DNA of 64,000 bases from Bacteroidales bacterium (lineage in GTDB: Bacteria > Bacteroidota > Bacteroidia > Bacteroidales > UBA6680), in NCBI GenBank assembly GCA_025210735.1, contig JAOARD010000011.1, positions 1 to 64,000 of the forward strand, written 5' to 3'. Shown here piece after piece: positions 8,996 to 17,729 of the stretch; within the stretch, counting starts at the first letter, position 1; every line of letters starts with the position of its first letter. A program made the position numbers and the translations under genes. The notes under the pieces are model-generated. The model was not told where the DNA came from. It worked only from the letters and a program-made list of their open reading frames with translations, and searched no databases.

Positions 8996-9027
8996 GTAAA
9001 TAAAGAGATAGATAATTATTTGAATTG

Positions 9028-10218
9028 ATGAGAACTGTTTTCAGAACATCTGTTTTTATTCTGTTTTTTGTTGTAGTAAGCTGCAACATCTTTTCTAAAA
9101 ACAGAGATAATATTACTCCGGGAGCTTACAATATAGAGGAATATAGAACTATTTTAAAAGATAAAAAGGTTGTTGTTGTAGCAAATCATACATCCTTAAT
9201 TGGAGAAACCCATTTAGTTGACAGCTTATTATCTGTAGGAATTAATGTGGTAAGTATATTCTCGCCCGAACACGGTTTCAGAGGTAATGCAGGTGCCGGT
9301 GAGTATGTTGATAATGGAGTTGATATTAAAACGGGTTTACCTCTTATATCGCTTTATGGAAAGAATAAAAAACCAACCAAGGAGCAGCTAAAAGGAGTTG
9401 ATTGTGTTGTGTTTGATATTCAGGATGTTGGTGTTAGATTTTATACTTATCTATCTACAATGCACTATGTAATGGAAGCTTGTGCAGAGAACAATGTAGA
9501 GTGTGTAATTCTTGATCGTCCTAACCCTAATGGTTTTTATGTAGACGGACCTGTTTTAGATACAACATACAGATCGTTTGTAGGTATGCATAAGATACCA
9601 TTGATTCACGGAATGACACTTGGAGAACTGGCAATGATGATTAACGGAGAGGGGTGGCTTAAGGCTGGTGTAAAGTGCGATATAAAGGTTATAAAGTGTA
9701 AAAACTACGATCACACAAAGCTGTATGAACTCCCTGTTAAACCATCGCCAAATTTACCTAATATGACATCTGTTTACTTATACCCATCGTTAGCTCTGTT
9801 TGAAGGAACAGTTGTGAGTGTAGGGCGTGGCACCGATTTCCCGTTTCAGACATTCGGACACCCTGAATATAAATATGAATTTACATTTACACCCAGAAGT
9901 ATAAAGGGGGTTAGTATGCATCCTAAGCATAAAGGTAAGGTGTGTCATGGAATAGATTTGAGAGATATAAATACAGATTCAATTATAAACAATCCGGGTC
10001 TGAATATAGAGTGGTTGTATATGGCTTATAATGCTTATGGAAAAAAGGATAAATTTTTTAATAAGTTTATCAGAAACCTGTATGGCAGCCAACAACTTGA
10101 AAAGGATATATTAGATGGTAAAACACCTGATCAGATTAAACTTAGTTGGCATGATGATATCTTAATGTTTGAACAGATCAGGAAAAAGTATCTGCTTTAT
10201 CCTGATTTTGATAAATAA
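9028..10218 (+). CDS. namZ: Exo-beta-N-acetylmuramidase NamZ (DUF1343), lipoprotein
   Basis: A DUF1343 family protein of 396 residues. Characterised NamZ enzymes release MurNAc from the non-reducing end of peptidoglycan fragments, a recycling or scavenging step. Visible motifs include VVANHTSLIG, FSPEHGFRG, VFDIQDVGVRFYTYLSTMHY, DRPNPNG and SPNLPNMTS. The N-terminus has a lipoprotein signal with VVSC (Cys near residue 19), placing it at a membrane. I start at the ATG at 9028 rather than the overlapping TTG three bases earlier. It is followed 12 bases later by the MutS-like gene. Enzyme activity is inferred from the family. Confidence 0.88.
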   Translation: MRTVFRTSVFILFFVVVSCNIFSKNRDNITPGAYNIEEYRTILKDKKVVVVANHTSLIGETHLVDSLLSVGINVVSIFSPEHGFRGNAGAGEYVDNGVDIKTGLPLISLYGKNKKPTKEQLKGVDCVVFDIQDVGVRFYTYLSTMHYVMEACAENNVECVILDRPNPNGFYVDGPVLDTTYRSFVGMHKIPLIHGMTLGELAMMINGEGWLKAGVKCDIKVIKCKNYDHTKLYELPVKPSPNLPNMTSVYLYPSLALFEGTVVSVGRGTDFPFQTFGHPEYKYEFTFTPRSIKGVSMHPKHKGKVCHGIDLRDINTDSIINNPGLNIEWLYMAYNAYGKKDKFFNKFIRNLYGSQQLEKDILDGKTPDQIKLSWHDDILMFEQIRKKYLLYPDFDK

Positions 10219-10230
10219 AACTATACCAAT

Positions 10231-11577
10231 ATGCAGAATAACTTTTTTATTGACAGACAGACACTATACGAATTACAGTTATTTACAGATGATGATAACG
10301 GACAATCTGTGTCCGGGATTTTTATGAATGTAAATACCGAAGGTGGAAAGCAGAAAATAAATGAATTGTTCAGAACTCCTTTGAATAGTGCTGCTGATAT
10401 AGAAAACAGACAATCTGCAATTAAATATATAATGAGTACCGATGGTTTTGAGAATTTCCCTGTTTCGCAAAGTCATATGGATGCGATAGAGTTATACTAT
10501 TACTCAAAAGAGCCTGTACTTGTTGCTAATAGCGGTTTTGTTGCCGCATTAGAGAGCATTTGGTTACGGGTGAAAAAACGATCGGTATATAATAAGGTGT
10601 ATAGAGAAGGTGTAATGGCAAACCTTCAGTTTATCAGTAGAATGAAAGCTTTTGCCGATGCAATAAATGGAGAGGAGATACCTGAATTACTAAGAAATAT
10701 TGTTTTGCAAATTGCTGCTTTTACAGATATTCCTGATATTAGAAGCGCACTAAAAACAATTGGTAAGAGTTCCGACTTCTCTTTTATTCAGCTTATGCAT
10801 CTTGATAAGCTGTTCAGAGAGGTGCTTAGAGAAGAGTATACGCTTTTTATAGATAGTATATATGAGTTGGATATGTATATGGGAATTGCTCACTCAGCGA
10901 GCAAACGTAAATTTACATTTCCGGTTATAGACGATAGTGTGTCAGGAGTTGATATTAAAGGATTATATCATCCATTTCTTACAAAGGCTGTTGATAATGA
11001 TTTTACATATAGTAGTGGTAAAAATTTCTCATTTCTTACCGGGCCAAATATGGCAGGTAAAACTACTTTCCTGAAAGCTCTGGGTGTATCTGTATACCTT
11101 GCACACTTAGGTTTACCAGTACCCGCAGAAGGTATGAAACTTAATCTGTTTAAAGGTCTGTTTACAAGTCTGAATACTGTAGATAACCTTACTAAAGGAT
11201 ATAGCTATTTCTATTCTGAGGTTTTACGCGTTAAGAATATTGCACAAACGCTACATAAAACACCTAAGATATTTGTAATATTTGATGAGTTATTTAAAGG
11301 TACAAATGTAAAAGATGCTTTTGATGGATCTAAACTTGTAGTAGATGGGTTATGTAAATGGAGTGGCAACTATTATGTATTATCATCGCACCTTCTTGAG
11401 CTTGGAACTAATCTGAAAGAGAACAATAACGTGCAGTTTAACCACTTCTCTTCATCAGTAAAAGATAATAAACCTGTATTTGATTATAAATTGCATGATG
11501 GTTTATCTGATGAGAGAATAGGTTTGCAAATAATTAAAAGCGAGGGTATACCTCAATTATTAGAGCCAAAACAGTAA
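10231..11577 (+). CDS. MutS-family ATPase without mismatch-recognition domains
   Basis: A 448-residue MutS-like protein. The N-terminal 250 residues resemble the core/lever helical region. They are followed by the ATPase: Walker A GPNMAGKTT at about residue 271, a typical SYFYSEVLR segment, the Walker B-like stretch IFVIFDELFKGT, and SSHLLEL. Domains I and II of MutS and the Smr domain of MutS2 are absent. It is therefore unlikely to be the main mismatch-repair MutS; a role in recombination control or RNA/DNA structure binding is possible but not shown. It is cotranscribed with namZ, judging from the 12-base gap. Cytoplasmic. Confidence 0.85.
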   Translation: MQNNFFIDRQTLYELQLFTDDDNGQSVSGIFMNVNTEGGKQKINELFRTPLNSAADIENRQSAIKYIMSTDGFENFPVSQSHMDAIELYYYSKEPVLVANSGFVAALESIWLRVKKRSVYNKVYREGVMANLQFISRMKAFADAINGEEIPELLRNIVLQIAAFTDIPDIRSALKTIGKSSDFSFIQLMHLDKLFREVLREEYTLFIDSIYELDMYMGIAHSASKRKFTFPVIDDSVSGVDIKGLYHPFLTKAVDNDFTYSSGKNFSFLTGPNMAGKTTFLKALGVSVYLAHLGLPVPAEGMKLNLFKGLFTSLNTVDNLTKGYSYFYSEVLRVKNIAQTLHKTPKIFVIFDELFKGTNVKDAFDGSKLVVDGLCKWSGNYYVLSSHLLELGTNLKENNNVQFNHFSSSVKDNKPVFDYKLHDGLSDERIGLQIIKSEGIPQLLEPKQ

Positions 11578-11658
11578 TTGATTTTCTGAATTATTAAATA
11601 ACAATTTTAAAATATCTTAATTTTGTTGCTTAAGTAATCGTTACTAATATTTATTAAG

Positions 11659-11838
11659 ATGAGACGAAGCATGTGAAAGATTTTCACACACACATTAGAA
11701 ACGAGCATAAGAAAGACTTTAATAGTATACAAAGACAATTTTAATGCGAGTTATATCTGGCAATAAAAAAATAATTATAACAGATAAAAGTTTATTATGC
11801 TAAGTTACATCTGACAAATAAAAAGAAAAAATAAACAG
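11659..11838 (+). repeat. Leader element, copy 3, with doubled right half (before ispH)
   Basis: It starts ATGAGACGAAGCATGTGAAA and is the longest copy (180 bases). The right-hand module appears twice: 11743-11766 (TAATGCGAGTTATATCTGG) and 11795-11826 (TTATGCTAAGTTACATCTG). The second repeat runs to the ispH start codon. A perfect small hairpin GTGAAA-gat-TTTCAC sits at the same place as stems in other copies. A -7-like TAATTTTG lies about 30 bases upstream. Confidence 0.7.
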
Positions 11839-12723
11839 ATGAAAGTTCAGATTGATCCAAAATCAGGTTTTTGTTTTGGTGTTGTATATGCAATAGAGAA
11901 GGCGGAGAATGAACTTGAAAAGGATCCATTATTATATTGTTTAGGAGATATTGTTCATAACTCAGTTGAGGTTGACAGGTTGTGTAAGAAAGGGCTTGTT
12001 ACAATAAATCATGAGCAGTTTAAAGAACTGCATGATTGTAAGGTTCTTATCAGAGCGCACGGAGAGCCTCCTGAAACATATAAGATTGCATTAGAGAACA
12101 ATATTGAACTAATTGATGCCTCATGTCCGGTTGTATTAAGGTTGCAGAATAAGATACGGGATGGCTACCAGGGTGTTGTAGAGGATGGCGGACAGCTTAT
12201 TATTTATGGTAAGAAAGGTCATGCCGAAGTAAATGGTTTGGTAGGACAAACCGGAGGTAATTCAATAGTTATTGAGAACGAAGAAGATCTTGATAAGATA
12301 GATTATACAAAACCTGTTACAATATACTCACAGACTACAAAGAGTATGGATGGGTATGCCAAGATACAGGAGATTATTCGCAAAAGAATGGCTGAGGCAG
12401 GAAATACAAATCCGGATAATCTTTCTGCGCATGATACTATATGCAGGCAGGTTTCAGGAAGATATCCTGCTATTGGAAAATTTGCAGAATCGCATGATTT
12501 GGTTCTCTTTGTGAGTGGGAAAAAGAGTTCAAACGGAAAGGTGTTGTTTAATGCCTGTCTAGAGAAGAATAGAGAAACCCATTTTATAACAGATGTTGAG
12601 GATATAAATACAGATTGGTTTAATAATAGTGTTAAATCTGTTGGTATTTGTGGTGCAACATCAACACCATTGTGGCTAATGGAGAAAGTTGCAGAATATG
12701 TGTCTGGCTTAAAAACCGATTAA
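11839..12723 (+). CDS. ispH: 4-hydroxy-3-methylbut-2-enyl diphosphate reductase
   Basis: The last enzyme of the MEP isoprenoid pathway, converting HMBPP to IPP and DMAPP with a 4Fe-4S cluster. The three cluster cysteines are visible in SGFCFGV (Cys12), DASCPVV (about Cys95) and DTICRQV (about Cys198). Substrate-site motifs IRAHGEPP, YGKKGHAEVNG and SQTTKS are present. At 294 residues the length is normal. Its stop codon shares one base with the ATG of priA, so the two are cotranslated. A long leader element precedes it. Confidence 0.95.
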   Translation: MKVQIDPKSGFCFGVVYAIEKAENELEKDPLLYCLGDIVHNSVEVDRLCKKGLVTINHEQFKELHDCKVLIRAHGEPPETYKIALENNIELIDASCPVVLRLQNKIRDGYQGVVEDGGQLIIYGKKGHAEVNGLVGQTGGNSIVIENEEDLDKIDYTKPVTIYSQTTKSMDGYAKIQEIIRKRMAEAGNTNPDNLSAHDTICRQVSGRYPAIGKFAESHDLVLFVSGKKSSNGKVLFNACLEKNRETHFITDVEDINTDWFNNSVKSVGICGATSTPLWLMEKVAEYVSGLKTD

Positions 12724-15179
12724 TGACAAAAGAAACAAAATACTATGCTGATGTAATATTGCCTCTGGCTGTTAATAACATTTTTACATATCAGATACCT
12801 GATGATATAGATGCTGATAATTTGCCCGGATCGAGAGTAATTGTGCAGTTTGGTGCAAAAAAAAGATACTCAGCAATAGTATGGGCTGTGCATACAAACC
12901 AACCGAAGTACCGAACAAAACTTATTGATGGTGTTGTAGATAATTTTCCGGTAATTAATTCATCGCAGCGTAAGTTCTGGACATGGATATCGGCATATTA
13001 TATGTGTACACTTGGCGAGGTGTTTAAAGCTGCTATTCCAGCCGGGTTAAAACTGGAGAGTATAACAGAGATATATCTGTCTGAGAACGATTTTAAATTA
13101 TCGGAATTGACAGATGACGAACGTGTTATCTATAACTATCTGTTGTCAACCAGAAGATGTTTATTAAAAGATCTGGAAGAATTTTTTAGTAAAAACAAGG
13201 TGTCGTCTTTAATAAAAACACTTGTTAAAAAAGGTGTGGTAGAACTTAAAGAGAGGATAAACGGGAACTATAACCCTACAATGATAACCTATCTTTCTGT
13301 TAATCCGGAATATGATCTGGAAGATACCTCTTTAATGTTTGATAAATTAAAGAGAGCAGCTAAGCAGCAAGTTGCATTAACAGGTTTAATAGATATAATT
13401 CAGAAGGAGGATTGTGAATTTGTTGAGAAATCCAGGCTTATGTTTGAGACAAAATCTACAACAGCTGTAATTAATGCACTTGTAGATAAAGATATTATTA
13501 ATGTTCATAAGTTTGAGCCTGGCAAAGTAACAGGAAAGGAGTCTGGTCATGTACTTAATGAATTGTCTGAAGCACAGAACAGATCATATGAAGAGATAGT
13601 TAATCAGTTTAATGAAGGTAAGGTAACCCTGTTAAAAGGGGTAACCGGAAGTGGAAAAACGGAGATATATATACACCTTATTCAACAAGCAATAAGTGAA
13701 GGAAAGCAGGTTCTGTACCTGTTGCCTGAAATAGCACTTACAACTCAAATAATAACAAGATTAAAAAGTGCTTTTGGTGAGAAAATTGGAGTGTATCACT
13801 CAAGATATACTGATAAGGAGCGTGCAGATCTCTATTTAAGACAACTTGATAGCGAGAGAGCTCTTCCGGTAATTGTTGGTGCACGATCGGCGGTATTTTT
13901 GCCATTTAATAACCTCGGACTTGTAATTGTTGATGAGGAGCATGAGCCGTCGTTTAAACAGTACGATCCGGCTCCACGTTATAACGGACGTGATGCCTCA
14001 GTTGTATTGGCATCGCTGTTTGAAGCTAACACACTGTTGGGATCTGCAACACCGTCGATAGAGTCTTTTTTTAATGCCAAAACAGGTAAGTATGGGCTTG
14101 TAGAGCTTAATGAGAGACATAGCAAAGTAAAGATGCCTGATGTTGTGCTTGTTAACACGTTAAAAGAGCGACGAAGAAAGAGAATGTTCTCGCTATTTTC
14201 AGGAACACTACTTGATAATATGGAGAAGGCAATTTCCGACGGAGAGCAGGTTATTCTGTTTCAGAACAGAAGGGGGTTCAGCTCTTATGTTGAGTGTGGA
14301 TTGTGTGCTGAAGTACCTCAGTGTCCGCACTGTAATGTTAGTTTAACCTATCATAAATCATTTAATAATCTGATGTGCCATTATTGCGGATACACAATAA
14401 AACTAATGCCTAAGTGTCCTAAATGTTATAGCGGAGCAATGGAGACACGTGGTTTTGGGACAGAGATGATTGAGGATGAGCTTGCTGTTTATCTGCCGGA
14501 TGCAAGGGTGGCAAGAATGGATCTTGATAGTACCAGAAGAAAGAATGCTTTTTCGGAACTCATAGATAAGTTTCAGAGTCATCAGATAGATATTTTGGTT
14601 GGAACGCAGATGGTTACCAAAGGACTGGATTTTGATAATGTGTCTGTAGTGGGTGTGCTTAACTCCGATTCTATGTTGCGTTTCCCTGATTTCAGAGCAT
14701 TTGAGAGGAGTTATCATCTGTTAACTCAGGTTGCAGGCAGGGCAGGACGAAAACGAGAGGGAGCAAAGGTATATATTCAAAGTTCTGATACAGAACATCC
14801 GGTATTGGCCGATGTGCAAGATGGAAACTATGCAAGAATGTTTGTTAATCAATGTACCGAGCGTAAGATGTTTCATTATCCTCCGTATGTGAGACTGGTT
14901 AAGCTGAATGTGAAGCATAAGAATAAAGGGGTTTTACGTAGTGCTGCAAATGAAATAGTTAACAGGTTAAGAAAACGATTAGGAACGCGAGTGTTAGGAC
15001 CTGTAGAGCCGATAATTGATAAAATACAGTCTTATAATATAATGGAGATAATAGTAAAACTTGACGGAAGATTACCGCACTCAAAGGTGAAAGTTTTTAT
15101 TAACCAAACTATAGACGAAGTGTGTATGCTAACACATTATAAATCTGTTATTGTTGTAAAAGATGTTGATCCTGCATAA
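12723..15179 (+). CDS. priA: Primosomal replication-restart helicase PriA
   Basis: A 3'-5' superfamily 2 DNA helicase that reloads the replisome at stalled forks. Walker A is GVTGSGKTE (about residue 306), Walker B is VDEEHEPSFKQYDPAPRYNGR, and GSATPS and GTQMVTKGLDF are further helicase motifs. Paired Zn-binding cysteines run through CGLCAEVPQCPHC and CHYCGYTIKLMPKCPKC. The N-terminal 100 residues match the 3'-DNA-binding domain. I chose the ATG at 12723, overlapping the ispH stop codon, instead of an extension of 25 residues read in another frame of ispH. It has 818 residues, normal for Bacteroidota PriA. Confidence 0.96.
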   Translation: MTKETKYYADVILPLAVNNIFTYQIPDDIDADNLPGSRVIVQFGAKKRYSAIVWAVHTNQPKYRTKLIDGVVDNFPVINSSQRKFWTWISAYYMCTLGEVFKAAIPAGLKLESITEIYLSENDFKLSELTDDERVIYNYLLSTRRCLLKDLEEFFSKNKVSSLIKTLVKKGVVELKERINGNYNPTMITYLSVNPEYDLEDTSLMFDKLKRAAKQQVALTGLIDIIQKEDCEFVEKSRLMFETKSTTAVINALVDKDIINVHKFEPGKVTGKESGHVLNELSEAQNRSYEEIVNQFNEGKVTLLKGVTGSGKTEIYIHLIQQAISEGKQVLYLLPEIALTTQIITRLKSAFGEKIGVYHSRYTDKERADLYLRQLDSERALPVIVGARSAVFLPFNNLGLVIVDEEHEPSFKQYDPAPRYNGRDASVVLASLFEANTLLGSATPSIESFFNAKTGKYGLVELNERHSKVKMPDVVLVNTLKERRRKRMFSLFSGTLLDNMEKAISDGEQVILFQNRRGFSSYVECGLCAEVPQCPHCNVSLTYHKSFNNLMCHYCGYTIKLMPKCPKCYSGAMETRGFGTEMIEDELAVYLPDARVARMDLDSTRRKNAFSELIDKFQSHQIDILVGTQMVTKGLDFDNVSVVGVLNSDSMLRFPDFRAFERSYHLLTQVAGRAGRKREGAKVYIQSSDTEHPVLADVQDGNYARMFVNQCTERKMFHYPPYVRLVKLNVKHKNKGVLRSAANEIVNRLRKRLGTRVLGPVEPIIDKIQSYNIMEIIVKLDGRLPHSKVKVFINQTIDEVCMLTHYKSVIVVKDVDPA

Positions 15180-15205
15180 ACAGTTTTATATGAGTTTTAA
15201 ATTAT

Positions 15206-15213
15206 TATCTTTG
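15206..15213 (+). promoter_or_regulatory. -7 box before the DUF6165 gene
   Basis: TATCTTTG matches the Bacteroidota consensus TAnnTTTG, 28 bases before the ATG at 15242. The -33 element is weak. Confidence 0.45.
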
Positions 15214-15241
15214 ATGTTCGAATTAATTATAATTTACTATA

Positions 15242-15613
15242 ATGAAGATAGAGGTTTCAAACGGTGAAATAGTTGATAAACTAACTATTATACAGATAAA
15301 ATTAGAGCGTATTGCAGACGAAGAGAAATTAGTAAACCTAAGAAAAGAGTATGCTGTTCTTGATGAGGCTGTCTCAAAAATATTGAGTAAAGAGGATGAT
15401 CTATATAAAAGGTTATATGATGTAAACTGTAAGCTTTGGGATATTGAAGATCGTTGTAGAGAGTATGAGCGAAACAAGGATTTTGGTGCCGGTTTTGTTG
15501 AGACAACACGTTCAGTATACATCACAAATGATATGCGTTCTGAAATTAAAAAAGAGATAAATCTGAAAACAGGTTCAGATCTGATTGAAGAGAAGTCTTA
15601 CGACGAGTATTAA
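15242..15613 (+). CDS. DUF6165 family protein
   Basis: A 123-residue protein beginning MKIEVSNGEIVDKLTI. It is mostly helical and charged, with a predicted helical hairpin over residues 15-85. The sequence fits the DUF6165 family, whose members are often found beside glycosyltransferases; the function is unknown. No signal peptide or membrane segment, so it is probably cytoplasmic. It precedes the GT9 gene, separated by a terminator-like hairpin. A role in cell-surface glycan assembly is inferred only from this neighbour. Confidence 0.7.
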   Translation: MKIEVSNGEIVDKLTIIQIKLERIADEEKLVNLRKEYAVLDEAVSKILSKEDDLYKRLYDVNCKLWDIEDRCREYERNKDFGAGFVETTRSVYITNDMRSEIKKEINLKTGSDLIEEKSYDEY

Positions 15614-15620
15614 GATATTA

Positions 15621-15649
15621 AGCCTGCGTAATGCAGGCTATTTTTTTTA
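15621..15649 (+). terminator. Terminator-like hairpin between DUF6165 and GT9 genes
   Basis: Perfect stem AGCCTGC-gtaat-GCAGGCT followed by a run of eight T. The GT9 ATG lies only three bases after the T-run. Confidence 0.85.
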
Positions 15650-15652
15650 TAT

Positions 15653-16699
15653 ATGCGACTACTGGTATTACGTTTTTCTGCAATGGGCGATGTAGCTCTT
15701 ACAACGCCTGCAATAAGAGGTGTGCTTCAGGATAATCCTGATTTAGAAATTACAATGGTTACTCCGCGTTTTTTTGCACCGTTTTTTTATGATATTCCAC
15801 GATTAACTCTTTTTTATCCCGATTTTAAAGGAGAGCACAAAGGTGTTAAAGGGCTATATAAACTATATAAGAAACTTAGTTCAGATCAGAATTTTGATGC
15901 AATTATTGATCTTCATGATGTATTAAGATCGCGAATTTTGTCTTCGTTTTTTAAATTAAAATCAAAACCTGTATACAGAATATCTAAAGACAGGGGGCAA
16001 AAAAAGAAGATAATTTCCGGAAAATTAGATAAAGCTATAAAACCATCGTGGCAACGATATGTCGATGTGTTTTATAAGGCAGGGTTAAAATTTACGCCTT
16101 CTGATTTGCCGTGTATACGCCCTTCTGAAGAGGCAATGGATGAGGTTAATAAATATGTTACATCTTTCTCTGTTGGGCATGATGATGTATGGATTGGAAT
16201 AGCTCCGTTTGCAAAACATGATTTAAAGATGTGGAGTCTTGATTCAATGCGTAATCTTATTGACAAGATCTGTACAAACAATAAGGCAACTATATTTTTG
16301 TTTGGTGGAGGAGAGAAAGAGAAACAGGCACTTGATAAGTTGAGTGTTGGTTTTGATAAAGTATTTAATCTTACCGGAAAGATAGACTTTAAGAATGAGT
16401 TGGCTCTTATTCAGAAGTTAGATTTTATGATAAGTATGGACTCTGCAAATATGCATATAGCATCATTGTTAGGAACAAAAACTGTCTCTGTTTGGTGTGC
16501 AACACACTCAATGGTTGGTTTTTCAGCATATAAACAGCCCGATGATTATATTATAGAAGTGCCTCGTGCCGATTTACCATGCAGACCTTGTACTGTTTAT
16601 GGAAAGGGCACTTGTAAAAGAGGAGATCTTGCATGCAGATATAGCATAACACATGATGATGTGTATAAGAGATTAGTAGAGCTTAAAATGCTTGTGTAA
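15653..16699 (+). CDS. Glycosyltransferase family 9 (heptosyltransferase-like)
   Basis: A 348-residue GT-B glycosyltransferase of family 9, which includes LPS heptosyltransferases. The N-terminus reads LVLRFSAMGDVALTTPAIRG, the usual RFS-G-D start that contacts the acceptor. The C-terminal half has IGIAPFAKHDLKMWSLDSM and the sugar-nucleotide segment DFMISMDSANMHIASLLGTK. A cluster of cysteines (CRPCTVYGKGTCKRGDLAC) near the end is common in this branch. It acts at the cytoplasmic face of the inner membrane in LPS-core or related glycan assembly; the sugar donor is not known. Its start codon is nearly fused to a terminator hairpin. Confidence 0.88.
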   Translation: MRLLVLRFSAMGDVALTTPAIRGVLQDNPDLEITMVTPRFFAPFFYDIPRLTLFYPDFKGEHKGVKGLYKLYKKLSSDQNFDAIIDLHDVLRSRILSSFFKLKSKPVYRISKDRGQKKKIISGKLDKAIKPSWQRYVDVFYKAGLKFTPSDLPCIRPSEEAMDEVNKYVTSFSVGHDDVWIGIAPFAKHDLKMWSLDSMRNLIDKICTNNKATIFLFGGGEKEKQALDKLSVGFDKVFNLTGKIDFKNELALIQKLDFMISMDSANMHIASLLGTKTVSVWCATHSMVGFSAYKQPDDYIIEVPRADLPCRPCTVYGKGTCKRGDLACRYSITHDDVYKRLVELKMLV

Positions 16700-16909
16700 A
16701 AGTTATCAACATGTATTTTGTTGATTTTTAACACTTAGTGTATTTTGTAGATTTGCTTAATTGAGACGTTAGGTTTGTGTGTTAAAAAACTGTTGATAAA
16801 ATTTTTGTAATTGTTTACATTCTTTTTAAGGAATTTAGAAGTTGTTAAATGATTGTACTATTTTTGATGCTGAAATAATATGTAAGACCAAAACCAAAAT
16901 TTAGTAAAG

Positions 16910-17710
16910 ATGGGTAAAGTTATTGCACTGGCTAACCAGAAGGGTGGAGTAGGTAAGACAACAACAGCTATTAATTTGTCAGCAAGTCTTGCTGCACTTG
17001 ATAAAAAGGTGTTGTTGATTGATGCTGATCCTCAGGCTAATTCTACATCAGGGATAGGATTTGATTTGCGAAGTATCCAATCGAGTATTTATGAATGCCT
17101 TATTGGTGAAGCAAAGATGGAAGATGTTGCTATGCAAAGTGAGATGGATAATCTTTTTCTTGTACCATCGCATATTGATTTGGTTGGAGCTGAGATTGAG
17201 ATGCTGAATCTTCCGAATAGAGAAAAGATTCTTAAATCGGTTATTGACAGTGTACGTGATCAGTATGACTATATATTTATTGATTGTTCACCATCATTAG
17301 GTCTTATAACTGTTAATGCCTTAACTGCAGCCGATTCAGTAATAATGCCGGTGCAGTGTGAGTACTTTGCACTTGAAGGATTGGGTAAACTATTAAATAC
17401 AATAAAAATTATTCAATCAAGATTAAATACTGAATTAGAGATAGAGGGATTCTTACTGACTATGTACGATGCTCGTTTAAGACTTTCTAATCAGGTTGTT
17501 GAAGAGGTACGTAAGCATTTTCAGCAGATGGTGTTTGATACCATAATACAGAGAAATATTAAACTAAGCGAGGCACCAAGTTATGGTAAGCCTGTAATAC
17601 TATACGATGCTAATTCTAAAGGATCTTTAAATTATCTGAATCTTGCAAAAGAGCTGTTGCAACATAATGATAATACAAATATAAAGAATGAGCATAAGGT
17701 TGTAGAATAG
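16910..17710 (+). CDS. parA: Chromosome-partitioning ATPase ParA/Soj
   Basis: A deviant-Walker-A ATPase that binds DNA non-specifically as an ATP dimer and is released by ParB, moving replicated origins apart. The motif [17 protein letters not shown] begins near residue 8, with the signature lysine in [18 protein letters not shown] and [15 protein letters not shown] are the further motifs. The 266-residue length is that of chromosomal ParA without an N-terminal HTH. It is followed 19 bases later by parB. The 210-base upstream gap is AT-rich; TATTTTTG near 16859 could be a -7 box. Confidence 0.96.
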   Translation: MGKVIALANQKGGVGKTTTAINLSASLAALDKKVLLIDADPQANSTSGIGFDLRSIQSSIYECLIGEAKMEDVAMQSEMDNLFLVPSHIDLVGAEIEMLNLPNREKILKSVIDSVRDQYDYIFIDCSPSLGLITVNALTAADSVIMPVQCEYFALEGLGKLLNTIKIIQSRLNTELEIEGFLLTMYDARLRLSNQVVEEVRKHFQQMVFDTIIQRNIKLSEAPSYGKPVILYDANSKGSLNYLNLAKELLQHNDNTNIKNEHKVVE

Positions 17711-17719
17711 AAATTCATC

Positions 17720-17725
17720 AGGAGG
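17720..17725 (+). promoter_or_regulatory. Strong Shine-Dalgarno before parB
   Basis: AGGAGG with a 4-base spacer before the parB ATG. This fixes the start codon. Such a complete SD is unusual in this window, where most starts have none. Confidence 0.75.
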
Positions 17726-17729
17726 AAAA

